Shown: positions 1 through 8,927 of the stretch, piece by piece
Position numbering within the stretch: the stretch's first letter is position 1
Layout of the letters: each line of letters opens with the position of its first letter
Assembly (NCBI GenBank): GCA_017551675.1
Contig: JAFZLC010000013.1
Location: forward strand, 62,001-126,000
DNA: 64,000 nt
Reading direction: 5' to 3'
Source of the DNA: Paludibacteraceae bacterium
GTDB taxonomy: Bacteria > Bacteroidota > Bacteroidia > Bacteroidales > Paludibacteraceae
The notes under the pieces: model-generated
Told to the model about the DNA's origin: nothing
The model's database searches: none
Seen by the model: the letters and a program-made list of their open reading frames with translations, nothing else
Translations under genes and position numbers: made by a program

Positions 1-243
1 GTTAAAAGAATTGCAGTGGAAACTGCATTCGCTGCACTTAAGATATATGATGAAAATTTGTATAACAATGTAAATTCAATTCAACAAGTGAATACTAACT
101 TAGGAGAGTATGTTACAGAAAAAGCGTTGGATGGATTGTTTGTGAAGGTGGCTGATAAGGAGTCTGGTATCCGTCATAACGTAGCAGAGCGTACCTCTGA
201 TTTGTTGAAAAAAGTGTTTGGTAGATTGGATACGAACAATTAA
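1..243 (+). CDS. DUF4197 family protein, C-terminal part
   Basis: The reading frame is open from the first base of the window, so the gene starts upstream and only the last 80 codons are seen. The end of the protein carries the conserved DUF4197 tail: YVTEKALDGLFVKVADKE, then a run ending in LLKKVFG. The function of DUF4197 proteins is unknown; full-length members are usually short, secreted, mostly helical proteins of Gram-negative bacteria. A GTG at position 16 is in frame but lies inside the conserved region, so it is not the real start. A terminator follows 22 bases after the stop. Confidence 0.8.
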   Translation, partial: VKRIAVETAFAALKIYDENLYNNVNSIQQVNTNLGEYVTEKALDGLFVKVADKESGIRHNVAERTSDLLKKVFGRLDTNN

Positions 244-265
244 TATTTTACCATATTAAAGATAA

Positions 266-293
266 AAAGGCAGCTGTTGAGGCTGCCTTTTTT
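266..293 (+). terminator. Rho-independent terminator after DUF4197 gene
   Basis: A 9-bp perfect stem, AAAGGCAGC with GCTGCCTTT, closes a 7-base loop and runs into a T tract. It ends the DUF4197 transcript. Confidence 0.85.
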
Positions 294-349
294 GATGCCT
301 TTGACAGATTCTTTCACTCCTTTTGAAAGGACTTTTCTTTAATGAAGAT

Positions 350-365
350 TTTATAGAACTCATCC
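350..365 (-). repeat. Half copy of the GGTGAGTTCTATAAA dispersed motif
   Basis: Read on the minus strand this is GGATGAGTTCTATAAA, one base longer than, and otherwise very close to, the core of the inverted-repeat family seen at 9923, 10124, 21376 and 27804. No second arm is visible nearby. It lies about 95 bases before the Crp/Fnr gene. Confidence 0.55.
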
Positions 366-457
366 ATAATATTTGCCATTACAACTTTTTACGCTTGAAA
401 TTGTGTTAATTAACATTATTTTACTATTTTTGTTCAACTTTTACGAAAATTAAGTTT

Positions 458-1159
458 ATGGTAAAAAAATATGAGTCCGATTATGTCGGTATAGAAGAGG
501 TATCTGACGTGTGGAGAGTGTTGACTCAAGAGCAGTTGACTTATCTCAATCGTAACTGTATGATCCGTAAGTTTAAGAAGAATGAGATGGTATATTGCGA
601 GGGAGAAGTTCCTACGCATGTGTTGTGTGTTGCACAAGGCAAACTGAAGATTTTCCGTACTGGTGTAGGTGGAAGAAGCCAGATTGTCCGAGTGGTAAAG
701 CCGGGAGAGATGTTGGCTTATCGTGCAATGTTTGCCATGGAGAATTTTGTGACGAATGCGTGTGCTTTCGAACCTGTGGTGATATACATGATACCGAGAG
801 ATGTAATCAAGAACTTATTGATGCAGAATAGCGAATTGTCATGGTATTTTATTCATAAACTATCTGTCGATTTAGGTATAGCGGACAAACGAGCTGTTTC
901 GTTGACGCAGAAACATGTGAGAGGCCGATTGGCAGAATCACTCATTTTTTTAAGAGATAATTTCGGATTAGAGGAAGATGGAGCTACATTGGATGTGAGT
1001 TTGTCTCGCGAAGATATCGCCAGTCTTTCTAATATGACAACATCAAATGCAATACGCACCCTCTCATGGATGGCTCATGAGAATATAATTCAGATAGACG
1101 GCCGTAAAATCAAGATTATTGATGAGAACTACTTGTCGTTCTTGAGTAGAAACGGATAA
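458..1159 (+). CDS. Crp/Fnr family transcriptional regulator
   Basis: A 233-residue regulator. The N-terminal two thirds form a cyclic-nucleotide-binding-type beta-barrel (about residues 25-140, with the GELxA-like stretch GEMLAYRAMF). A helix-turn-helix domain follows at about 150-225: SREDIASLSNMTTSNAIRTL is the recognition helix region, then a winged turn, IIQIDGRKIKII. There is no N-terminal cysteine cluster of the kind that binds an iron-sulfur centre in FNR, so oxygen sensing in the FNR manner is unlikely from sequence. The effector and targets cannot be told. It stands alone, with tyrA 67 bases downstream on the same strand. The ATG at 458 is the first start after an AT-rich leader. 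Confidence 0.9.
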   Translation: MVKKYESDYVGIEEVSDVWRVLTQEQLTYLNRNCMIRKFKKNEMVYCEGEVPTHVLCVAQGKLKIFRTGVGGRSQIVRVVKPGEMLAYRAMFAMENFVTNACAFEPVVIYMIPRDVIKNLLMQNSELSWYFIHKLSVDLGIADKRAVSLTQKHVRGRLAESLIFLRDNFGLEEDGATLDVSLSREDIASLSNMTTSNAIRTLSWMAHENIIQIDGRKIKIIDENYLSFLSRNG

Positions 1160-1226
1160 ACACTCATATCGTGTTGACGTTGCAGAAAAGATATGATTTT
1201 ATAAAATTGATTATTATTTGTAAAAA

Positions 1227-2069
1227 ATGACAATAGGAATTATAGGATTAGGATTAATCGGTGGCTCAATGGCCATCGATTTACGTAGAAATAAGTTTGC
1301 AGACCATTTTCTAGGATGTGATAATGTGGAGTTGAATGCGTTGACTGCACAACGTATCGGATTGGTGGATGAAATCGTTACGATGGATGAACTGATTGCT
1401 AAGAGTGATTTGATTTTACTTTCAGTGCCTGTTAGTGCTGCCATTCGTATGCTTTCAGATATATTGGATAAGATATCCGACAACCAATATGTGGTGGATG
1501 TATGTTCCACCAAGGAGAAGTTGAACGATTCTGTTCATTATCATCCACGTCGTAAGAACTATGTAGCATCGCACCCAATGGCAGGTACGGAGTTTAATGG
1601 TCCGTGGGCTGCTATCCCTAATCTGTTTGCTGGTCGTGCGGGAATCATCTGTAATGCAGAGGATTCAGATAGCAAAGCTGTTGAATTGGTTCGCAGAATG
1701 TATGATAGCCTTAATATGCGTATCATCTATATGCGTGCGGCTCATCACGATGTGCATGTGGCTTATGTTTCCCATATCTCGCATGTGATTTCGTTTGCAT
1801 TGGCATTGACCGTTTTGGATAAAGAGAAGAATGAGAAAAACATCTTCGATTTGGCTTCCGGAGGTTTCGCTTCAACTGCTCGTTTGTCTAAGAGTAATGC
1901 AGACATGTGGGTGCCAATCTTCTTGCAAAACAAGGAGAATGTGCTTTCCGTCCTCGATGCTTATATGGATAAACTAAATCAATTCAAGGTGGCTATGGAA
2001 GAAAATGATGAGGCAGCATTACGCCATTTGATTGATGAGGCAAATCGTATCAAACGTATTTTACGTTAA
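1227..2069 (+). CDS. tyrA: Prephenate dehydrogenase (tyrosine biosynthesis)
   Basis: A 280-residue monofunctional enzyme that oxidatively decarboxylates prephenate to 4-hydroxyphenylpyruvate with NAD(P)+. The Rossmann motif GIIGLGLIGGS is at residues 3-13. The family signature SHPMAGTEFNGP lies near residue 115, and the HDVHVAYVSHISH stretch near 172 supplies conserved active-site histidines. There is no fused chorismate mutase or ACT domain. Many Bacteroidales keep tyrA in an aromatic amino-acid operon with pheA and aroF-like genes; here it sits apart, behind a Crp/Fnr regulator. Confidence 0.92.
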   Translation: MTIGIIGLGLIGGSMAIDLRRNKFADHFLGCDNVELNALTAQRIGLVDEIVTMDELIAKSDLILLSVPVSAAIRMLSDILDKISDNQYVVDVCSTKEKLNDSVHYHPRRKNYVASHPMAGTEFNGPWAAIPNLFAGRAGIICNAEDSDSKAVELVRRMYDSLNMRIIYMRAAHHDVHVAYVSHISHVISFALALTVLDKEKNEKNIFDLASGGFASTARLSKSNADMWVPIFLQNKENVLSVLDAYMDKLNQFKVAMEENDEAALRHLIDEANRIKRILR

Positions 2070-2101
2070 CCAGAGATAGAATACAAATTGTTTTAACGAA
2101 T

Positions 2102-2139
2102 AAAGGGTGTGTCGAACTTGCGTTTTGACACACCCTTTT
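2102..2139. terminator. Bidirectional terminator between tyrA and GH44 gene
   Basis: A 12-bp perfect stem, AAAGGGTGTGTC with GACACACCCTTT, extended by A-T/G-T pairs into the loop, lies between two convergent genes. The plus side ends in TTTT and the minus side reads into an A/T-rich tail, so it can serve both transcripts. Confidence 0.85.
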
Positions 2140-2172
2140 GCTTAATATTGTTTGTCGTTAGAAAGACTCTCC

Positions 2173-4032
2173 TTAATTCTGCACACTCAGTAGTGTGGAT
2201 TGAATTCCGTTGGATGTATAGAGTTTCACTACATAGATGCCTGTAGGAAGGTCATCAACCTCTATTTTGGCTTGTCTGGCGTTACATGGCATGCTTTTAC
2301 AGAGTGTACCAACAGTGTTGTATAGCTCTATGTTGTTGATGATGAAGTCGCTCGACACATTAGCCACCTCTGTTGCAGGGTTAGGGTAGAGGGTTGGCTT
2401 TGTTTCTGTCAATGTGTTGTTGACACTGGTCTCTCCGTTGCCTAATATCACTGCTGTGATGGAATAAGCAGGTAATGTCATGCCGAGGGTGTTGCCAGTT
2501 AGTTCAATCGTACCTGTTTCCAAAGCGTTGTTTGTGTGTGAATTGAATGTCTTGGATTCGGGGAGATTCTGAAGCGTGTAAGTGGTGTAGACACCATCTT
2601 GGAATTTTGTGTGTAACACTTGTGTCAATGCATTTTGAACCTTTTCGCTTCGGTTGACGAAGATGACAGTGACAGAGTCGCCTTTGCTGTTTTTAGAAGT
2701 GTAGGCGGATACGTTCTTTTCGTCGCTTGAAACAGCACCCACGTTGATTTCTTTCGCACAACTACTAAAGAGGTGAACCACTTCCCACATGCTGTCATAC
2801 CATGTCCATGGCGTGAAGTATTCCATGCCGTGACGAGAACCTTCACCAATACAAGAAGCGTAGGAGAGGGCTTGTGTCATTTGAGTAGCCGTGTTTTTGA
2901 TGTTGTATTCACCCACACCAAAAGTGATTCCGTTGTCAGAACCGAAGTATTTGATGATCCAATCTTTGCATCGTTCGAAAATATACTCTTTAGTTTGTGA
3001 GTTATCCCAACCACCATTGATCTTTTTGACGCCATTAGCTCCAGGGTAGTTGTAATTTTTATCGTAAAACATTCTGTGAGTTTGTAGCATTTGAGCTTCT
3101 GTGGATACATCTGGGTAGTTGTGAAGGTCTAAGACGTCAATCATTCGTACACCTGATGCTTTCTCCTCTTGAGCGCAGCGCATGATAAAATATTCTAACC
3201 ATGAGTAGGTCTTCCCGTCGACAGTAGGTTGTGTGTTGCCACAGCCATTGAACCAGGTCCATTCGGAAGCGGCAGCAGGACCACAAAGTTTCACGTTAGG
3301 ATTGATCTTACGGATAGCCTTTGCTACTGCAAAATATTTCTGCATAATCTCCTCATACGTGTCATTTGTATAAACGTCCGTTATAACGTCGCTGTGAGTC
3401 CCACCCCAGATCTCCATCTCATTGTCCATGTTCCAATATTCGAATTGGTCCATATTGAGGTTCAAATCATTTTTCCAGTGATTGTAGATGCCTACAGTGG
3501 AGTCGGCAGGCCAATCCTGAAGGAATAGACTCGTGTCGCCTAATTGAACAATGTTTCCATTTTCGTCAAAGGAACCACCTCCGCACATCTTTTTAGAGCA
3601 TCCGCTCCACCATTTTGATTGGTTGTATCCCCAGTCATTAAAGTTATAATCTTTGCTTTTGGCTACCTTCCCCAATAGTTGGAAGGCGAACATACCTTTT
3701 AGGTTAGGTAAATTTTCTTGGAAATCTTTTGCACGTTTGTCCCAATCACAGTCGTATACGTTATTGTACCAGTCGGGGTGACAAGTCAGTTTCTTTCTCC
3801 AGTTGTATTTCGTACAATTATTACCGTCGTTCATACGTTCGAATCGTATTCCCGCCTCTTTTATCAATGAAAATTCAGAGGAGGTGGAAGGAGCTCCGTT
3901 TCTACCATACATATAAGGAGAGATGGCGATGTTGTCGCTTTCTGTATCGATGGTGATGGATATAGGACTTTGTTGAGCATACAAGTTGAATGAAAGTCCA
4001 AGGAGTACTGATGTTAATAGTTTGTGTTTCAT
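2173..4032 (-). CDS. Secreted GH44-like glycoside hydrolase with T9SS sorting domain
   Basis: A 619-residue protein. It has a signal peptide (MKHKLLTSVLLGLSFNLYAQ), a catalytic region over about residues 25-520 and a C-terminal T9SS type A sorting domain from about 546 to the end. The last starts LYPNPATEVANVSS and closes with LPTGIYVVKLYTSNG, the usual form. The catalytic part resembles family 44 endoglucanases/xyloglucanases: E205 in YWNMDNEMEIW is the likely acid/base, followed by GPAAASEWTWF and LDLHNYPD, and E375 in GVGEYN is the likely nucleophile. It should be exported to the cell surface to cut beta-1,4-glucan-type polysaccharides, but the substrate is inferred. No SusC/SusD pair or regulator is adjacent, so it is not in a classical PUL. 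Confidence 0.75.
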   Translation of the reverse strand: MKHKLLTSVLLGLSFNLYAQQSPISITIDTESDNIAISPYMYGRNGAPSTSSEFSLIKEAGIRFERMNDGNNCTKYNWRKKLTCHPDWYNNVYDCDWDKRAKDFQENLPNLKGMFAFQLLGKVAKSKDYNFNDWGYNQSKWWSGCSKKMCGGGSFDENGNIVQLGDTSLFLQDWPADSTVGIYNHWKNDLNLNMDQFEYWNMDNEMEIWGGTHSDVITDVYTNDTYEEIMQKYFAVAKAIRKINPNVKLCGPAAASEWTWFNGCGNTQPTVDGKTYSWLEYFIMRCAQEEKASGVRMIDVLDLHNYPDVSTEAQMLQTHRMFYDKNYNYPGANGVKKINGGWDNSQTKEYIFERCKDWIIKYFGSDNGITFGVGEYNIKNTATQMTQALSYASCIGEGSRHGMEYFTPWTWYDSMWEVVHLFSSCAKEINVGAVSSDEKNVSAYTSKNSKGDSVTVIFVNRSEKVQNALTQVLHTKFQDGVYTTYTLQNLPESKTFNSHTNNALETGTIELTGNTLGMTLPAYSITAVILGNGETSVNNTLTETKPTLYPNPATEVANVSSDFIINNIELYNTVGTLCKSMPCNARQAKIEVDDLPTGIYVVKLYTSNGIQSTLLSVQN

Positions 4033-4209
4033 TTTTTATTGGAATTTTTATGGTTTTGGTTAGACAAATTTATACAAAATTTTTTAAAGAGAATAGCTTT
4101 TTGAAAACTATTCAGAGTTAGATAACAAAGGATTTAGAGCGGATGATTCACAAGGAACCGAGTATGATAAAATTTTCTTAAATTAAGTTTTATTTGTGAA
4201 TTTTTATAG

Positions 4210-4217
4210 TATATTTG
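4210..4217 (+). promoter_or_regulatory. -7 box of the OmpA gene promoter
   Basis: TATATTTG matches the Bacteroidota -7 element TAnnTTTG. The -33 region is T-rich but not a clean TTTG. Transcription from here would give a leader of about 65 bases before the ATG at 4291. Confidence 0.6.
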
Positions 4218-4290
4218 CAAATAGTTTATGTGTATTTTGAAATCTTGTAAGGAAACAATTAAAGTTAAATATAATAGAAATTCTTAAACA

Positions 4291-5757
4291 ATGAAGAAAG
4301 TTTTCTTAGCAGCATGTGCAGCATTGGCATCTATGTCATTATTTGCACAAACAGAGGATACACCTTGGTCTATTGGTGTATACGGCAATAAAATTGAGGC
4401 TGCCAACGATTGGGGAAACAAGTTTTTCCACATTGCAGATGGTTTTTATGGCGGTGCCTCTTTTACAGTGTCTCACTATTTGAATAAGTATTTTGATGCA
4501 GAGTTGCAAGCTTTGTGGGGTCGTTATGGAACAAAAGGTGGCGACTTCAATGCAACAGACCCTGATTTCAAGGCTGGAATGGGCTATGTAGACCTATCTG
4601 GAAAGTATAAGTTCATTCATTCTGATACAACACGTCTTAGTCCGTATGTATTTTTGAGCTTAGGCGCAAGAGCAATCTATGGATTGGGTGAAAGCAGTGA
4701 TTTCCAAACTACACAACCTGATAACGAAGGATTCAATTTCGTTATTGGTGGTGGTGCTGGTGTTGATTTCAGAGTTTCTGATAAATGGGGTCTTCGTTAC
4801 TTCTTCAAATATGGTTATCCTATCGGTGGTACAGCTGATGCAAACGATAATCGTGAATGTGGTAAGTTCAACGACCAACATTTGATTCATAGCTTGGGTG
4901 TATACTTCAACATCGCATTCAACAAGGATAAAGATGGTGATGGTGTGCCTAACAAGTTGGATAAGTGTCCTAACACATTGCCTGAGGCTATTAAATTTGT
5001 AGACGAGAAGGGTTGTGATAAGGATTCTGATGGTGATGGTGTTTTTGACTATTTGGATAAATGTCCTAACACTCCAGCTGGTATCAAGGTTGACGAGAAA
5101 GGTTGTCCTGTTGATACAGATGGTGATGGTGTTACAGATGACATCGATTTGTGTCCTGATACTCCAGAAGCTGCAAGAGGCTTTGTAGATGCAAATGGTT
5201 GTCCATTGGATTCAGATGGTGATGGTGTATTTGATTATCTTGATCAATGTCCTGGTACTCCAGCTGAAGCTAAAGGATTTGTAGACGAGAAGGGTTGCCC
5301 AACTGATAAAGATGGTGATGGCATTTTCGATTACGAGGATGTTTGCCCTGATCAACCAGGTGTAAAGGCTAACAATGGTTGCCCTGAAATCAAGGCTGAG
5401 GTTAAACAAATCTTCGAAAAAGCTTTGAATGGTATCCAATTCGAAACAGGTTCTGCTAAAATCAAGAAATCTTCTAACGGTATCTTGGATCAAGTTGTTA
5501 CTGTTATGAAAGAGAACCCAAGTTGGAAGTTGTCTATCAACGGTCACACTGATAACTCAGGTAAACCAGACAAAAACCAAAAATTGTCTGAGGATCGTGC
5601 TGCAGCTGTTAAGGCTTATTTGGTAAACAAAGGTATCGAAGATAGCCGTTTGACTTCTGCTGGATTTGGTCAAGACAAACCAGTTGCTTCTAACAAGACT
5701 GCTGCTGGTAAGGCTAAAAACCGCCGTGTAGAGTTTATCGTAAGATTCGAGAAATAA
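4291..5757 (+). CDS. OmpA family outer-membrane protein with thrombospondin type-3 repeats
   Basis: A 488-residue protein. It has a signal peptide (cleavage after MSLFAQ), an N-terminal eight-stranded-barrel-like domain (about 21-215, alternating aromatic strands ending in GVYFNIAFNK), and five acidic calcium-binding TSP type-3 repeats (about 217-365, each with DxDGDGV and a CPxTP turn). An OmpA peptidoglycan-binding domain (about 375-488) follows; its NGHTDNSG and AGKAKNRRVEF motifs supply the diaminopimelate-contacting residues. Known relatives are abundant major outer-membrane proteins that tie the outer membrane to peptidoglycan. It has its own promoter and a strong terminator, so it is probably highly expressed on its own. 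Confidence 0.92.
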   Translation: MKKVFLAACAALASMSLFAQTEDTPWSIGVYGNKIEAANDWGNKFFHIADGFYGGASFTVSHYLNKYFDAELQALWGRYGTKGGDFNATDPDFKAGMGYVDLSGKYKFIHSDTTRLSPYVFLSLGARAIYGLGESSDFQTTQPDNEGFNFVIGGGAGVDFRVSDKWGLRYFFKYGYPIGGTADANDNRECGKFNDQHLIHSLGVYFNIAFNKDKDGDGVPNKLDKCPNTLPEAIKFVDEKGCDKDSDGDGVFDYLDKCPNTPAGIKVDEKGCPVDTDGDGVTDDIDLCPDTPEAARGFVDANGCPLDSDGDGVFDYLDQCPGTPAEAKGFVDEKGCPTDKDGDGIFDYEDVCPDQPGVKANNGCPEIKAEVKQIFEKALNGIQFETGSAKIKKSSNGILDQVVTVMKENPSWKLSINGHTDNSGKPDKNQKLSEDRAAAVKAYLVNKGIEDSRLTSAGFGQDKPVASNKTAAGKAKNRRVEFIVRFEK

Positions 5758-5780
5758 GAATTGAATCCTATATATAGAGA

Positions 5781-5809
5781 GAGGGAGCTTTGAGGCTCCC
5801 TCTTTTTTT
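5781..5809 (+). terminator. Terminator of the OmpA gene
   Basis: GAGGGAGC pairs perfectly with GCTCCCTC around a 6-base loop and is followed by a run of T. Confidence 0.9.
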
Positions 5810-5961
5810 GTTGGATACTAGATTTATATCCTGAACGTATAATTTTTTTCTCGTCTGAATATTGAATTTGTTTCTTTGATTTTTGGTCTTAATGGTATAA
5901 ATTTTTTTTCTTTTTTTTGACAATTATTTTTATCTTTACAGAATACTAAAATGGATGCTAT

Positions 5962-7971
5962 ATGGAAATGTTGAAACTGATAAAAAATGACCCATGGTTG
6001 AAACCCTATCAGGATGCAATCGTAGGTAGATATAAATACTATAATAAAAGAAAAAAAGAGATAGAACTAAAACAAGGATCCTTGGCGGATTTCGCAACGG
6101 GTTATCTCTATTTTGGCTTACATAAGATTGCTAAACATTGGGTGTTGAGAGAATGGGCTCCCAATGCAACTTCCATCTGTGTCATCGGTACATTCAATGA
6201 TTGGAAGGAGACGGAGCAGTATCAGATGAAACCATTGCCTAATGGTGTGTGGGAATTGGAATTGCCAGAATCTGCCATGAACCATTTAGACTTGTATAAA
6301 CTTAAAGTTTATTGGAATGGTGGTTGTGGAGAAAGAATTCCGGCTTGGTGTCGCCGCGTCGTTCAGGATGACTATACAAAGGTGTTCTGCGCTCAGGTGT
6401 GGGCTCCTCAACAACCATATAAGTTCTCAATAAAGAAATTCAAACCAACTGTATCTCCTCTCCTTATCTATGAAGCTCATATTGGTATGGCTGGAGAGGA
6501 GGAGAAGGTCTCCACATATACAGAATTTAAAGATAATGTCCTGCCAAGAATTGTGCAGGATGGCTATAACTGCGTTCAGTTGATGGCAATTCAAGAGCAT
6601 CCTTATTATGGTTCTTTTGGTTATCACGTGTCCAGTTTCTTTGCCCCTTCTTCTCGTTTCGGTACGCCAGAGGAGTTGAAGGCACTGATCGATCGTGCTC
6701 ACGAACTGGGCTTGGCTGTTATCATGGACTTGGTTCATTCTCATGCGGTGAAAAATGAGAACGAGGGACTTGGACTCTTCGATGGAACTCGGTATCAATA
6801 TTTTCATGATGGAGAGCGCGGTGAACATCATCAGTGGGATTCGTATTGCTTCAACTATGGTAAAAATGAGGTAATTCATTTCCTTCTTTCTAATTGTAAA
6901 TATTGGTTGGATGAATTTAAGTTTGACGGCTTCCGTTTCGACGGTGTCACCTCCATGATCTATCTGGACCATGGAATGGGTTCTTCTTTCGGCTCTTATT
7001 CAGATTATTATAGTCCTAATCAAGATGGAGATGCCATTTGTTATTTGACAATGGCTAATGAATTGATTCATGAAGTGAATCCGAAGGCTATTACCATTGC
7101 TGAAGATGTTAGCGGCATGCCGGGCTTGGCTGCCAAAATAAAAGATGGTGGTATGGGCTTTGATTATCGTTTGGCAATGGGTATTCCTGATTTCTGGATT
7201 AAGATAATTAAAGAGTGTAGGGATGAGGATTGGAAGCCAGGACATATTCTATATACCTTGACAAATCATCGCGCGGATGAAAAGGTAATCAGTTATGCAG
7301 AAAGCCATGATCAGGCTTTGGTGGGTGATAAAACCTTGATGTTCCGTTTGGCGGATGCCGATATGTATTGGCACATGTCTCGTCTATTCCCATCTTCTTA
7401 TATGGTTGACCGTGCCATTGCGTTGCATAAAATTATACGGTTGATTACCATCTCTACGATCAATGGTGGTTATTTGAACTTTATGGGTAACGAGTTTGGT
7501 CATCCTGAGTGGATCGATTTCCCTCGTGAAGGAAATGGTTGGTCGTATAAACATGCTCGTAGACAGTGGCATTTGGTGGACGACCAAGACTTGAAATATA
7601 AGTATTTAGGTGATTTTGATAAGGCAATGCTTAATTTGGTGAAGTCGGTGACTAAATTCAATGAAACCCCTATCTATCAGTTGTGGGATAAATCGGACGA
7701 TCAAGTGCTTGCTTATCAAAGAGGTGATTTGGTTTTTGTCTATAATTTTCATCCATATAAATCATTTGAAGGATATGGTATCTTAGCAGAGGAAGGCGCA
7801 TATGAAATGGTTCTGAACACGGATGACCCATGTTATGGAGGTTTTGGATTGGTGGATGACAACCAAAAGCATTTCACCATAGAGGATGTGAATAAAACAG
7901 CTGTAGGAAAGGGCTGGTTGCAATTATACCTTCCTTCACGTACTGCGTTTGTCTTCCGTAAGGTGGATTAA
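5962..7971 (+). CDS. glgB: 1,4-alpha-glucan branching enzyme (GH13, eukaryote-like subfamily)
   Basis: A 669-residue enzyme that makes alpha-1,6 branches in glycogen. It has an N-terminal CBM48-type domain (about 50-150, WVLREWAPNATSI then GTFNDW) and the GH13 barrel with all four conserved regions: VIMDLVHSH near 253-261, DGFRFDGV with the nucleophile D327, AEDVSG with the acid E381, and AESHDQ with D450. A C-terminal beta domain closes it. Length and motifs fit the GH13_8 group that also holds eukaryotic branching enzymes, which Bacteroidales use. No other glycogen gene is adjacent. Its stop is one base from the stop of the convergent GSCFA gene, so the two transcripts must overlap or end together. 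Confidence 0.93.
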   Translation: MEMLKLIKNDPWLKPYQDAIVGRYKYYNKRKKEIELKQGSLADFATGYLYFGLHKIAKHWVLREWAPNATSICVIGTFNDWKETEQYQMKPLPNGVWELELPESAMNHLDLYKLKVYWNGGCGERIPAWCRRVVQDDYTKVFCAQVWAPQQPYKFSIKKFKPTVSPLLIYEAHIGMAGEEEKVSTYTEFKDNVLPRIVQDGYNCVQLMAIQEHPYYGSFGYHVSSFFAPSSRFGTPEELKALIDRAHELGLAVIMDLVHSHAVKNENEGLGLFDGTRYQYFHDGERGEHHQWDSYCFNYGKNEVIHFLLSNCKYWLDEFKFDGFRFDGVTSMIYLDHGMGSSFGSYSDYYSPNQDGDAICYLTMANELIHEVNPKAITIAEDVSGMPGLAAKIKDGGMGFDYRLAMGIPDFWIKIIKECRDEDWKPGHILYTLTNHRADEKVISYAESHDQALVGDKTLMFRLADADMYWHMSRLFPSSYMVDRAIALHKIIRLITISTINGGYLNFMGNEFGHPEWIDFPREGNGWSYKHARRQWHLVDDQDLKYKYLGDFDKAMLNLVKSVTKFNETPIYQLWDKSDDQVLAYQRGDLVFVYNFHPYKSFEGYGILAEEGAYEMVLNTDDPCYGGFGLVDDNQKHFTIEDVNKTAVGKGWLQLYLPSRTAFVFRKVD

Positions 7972-7972
7972 T

Positions 7973-8920
7973 CTAAAATTTGATAAAAGGATATTTCTTT
8001 TCTAATTCGGTTATTCTGTTTTGAGTCTGCTCCTGAAAGGTTTTGTAGGAGTGACTCTCAGGATTGAAAGGTCTGTGGTGGAGGGCTTGGTTCAAGCTTT
8101 CCACCTCTTTGTTGATAGCCTTGGTCTCTTCCGAGAAATAACAATCAGAGAATCTTTCCCATATATATTTTAAAGCAAATTCGCTTGGATGAAGCATATC
8201 GTCTGCATAGAAACGATAATCGCGAAGCTCGTCCATCAAAATCTCGTAAGATGGAAAATAAGAACAATTAGAATACATGTCACATATCTTGTCGATGGCA
8301 AGCAGTAGGGTAGCTTTGCTCAGTTGGTTGCCATGAGCACCATCTTTCCAATGACGGATGGGACTGACTGTAAATATGAAGTTGACGTGTTCATTCACTT
8401 TGTGGATTTTCTCGATTGCACTGAGAATGGCGTCGCAACATTCGGTTGTGGACACTCTTCGCCTATTGAATCTGGTGCTTGCGACTTTATGGCAATTGGC
8501 AACAATCTCGTTTGTCTCTGTGTCTTCGTAGATCCATGCGGTTCCTAATGTGATGAAGAGAAAGTCGCACGATTTGATGAACTGATGCGATGCATCAATG
8601 ATAGGGTTGATGTTTGCCAAGTATTCTGAGACTGATAATTGTGCGAATTGACTATGGAAGGAGAATGAGTTCCACACCCCTTCGTGTTCGAACAACTCTT
8701 GTTCAGTCACTTTCTTGTTGTCGACAATTCTGTTGATTGCTTGTAGAATGGAGATGGGATTAAAAAGAATCCCTAATGGGTTGCAGGATACAGAGAATTT
8801 GTGGTCAATCAGTTTTTGACCAATGTTCTCTGTAAAACAAGAACCGAACATCATCACCTTGTTTGAATGGTTGATGTCCAGTTCTTTTTGTATGGGAATA
8901 ATCGTTCGGAATGAATCCAT
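7973..8920 (-). CDS. GSCFA domain protein
   Basis: A 315-residue protein named for its family motif, present here as MFGSCFTENIG at residues 24-34. It is SGNH-hydrolase-like: the GSCF serine, an internal FITLGTAWIYE block near 122-132, TVSPIRHWKDG near 185, and DDMLHPSEFALKYIW near 239, which supplies a catalytic-type Asp/His pair. It has no signal peptide, so it is probably cytoplasmic. Its natural substrate is not known. It lies 7 bases downstream of the OmpA lipoprotein gene, so the two are almost certainly co-transcribed. Confidence 0.85.
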   Translation of the reverse strand: MDSFRTIIPIQKELDINHSNKVMMFGSCFTENIGQKLIDHKFSVSCNPLGILFNPISILQAINRIVDNKKVTEQELFEHEGVWNSFSFHSQFAQLSVSEYLANINPIIDASHQFIKSCDFLFITLGTAWIYEDTETNEIVANCHKVASTRFNRRRVSTTECCDAILSAIEKIHKVNEHVNFIFTVSPIRHWKDGAHGNQLSKATLLLAIDKICDMYSNCSYFPSYEILMDELRDYRFYADDMLHPSEFALKYIWERFSDCYFSEETKAINKEVESLNQALHHRPFNPESHSYKTFQEQTQNRITELEKKYPFIKF

Positions 8921-8927
8921 CTCTGAT

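Noticed and set aside
6620-6635. CACGTG-centred sequence in glgB as a parS site
   Set aside because: The flanks do not extend the palindrome as parS requires, it lies 8.5 kb from parAB inside a conserved coding region, and no second copy is seen.
6427-6972. 181-codon open frame on the minus strand
   Set aside because: It lies wholly inside glgB, whose catalytic motifs are intact on the other strand; no domain is recognisable in the minus frame.
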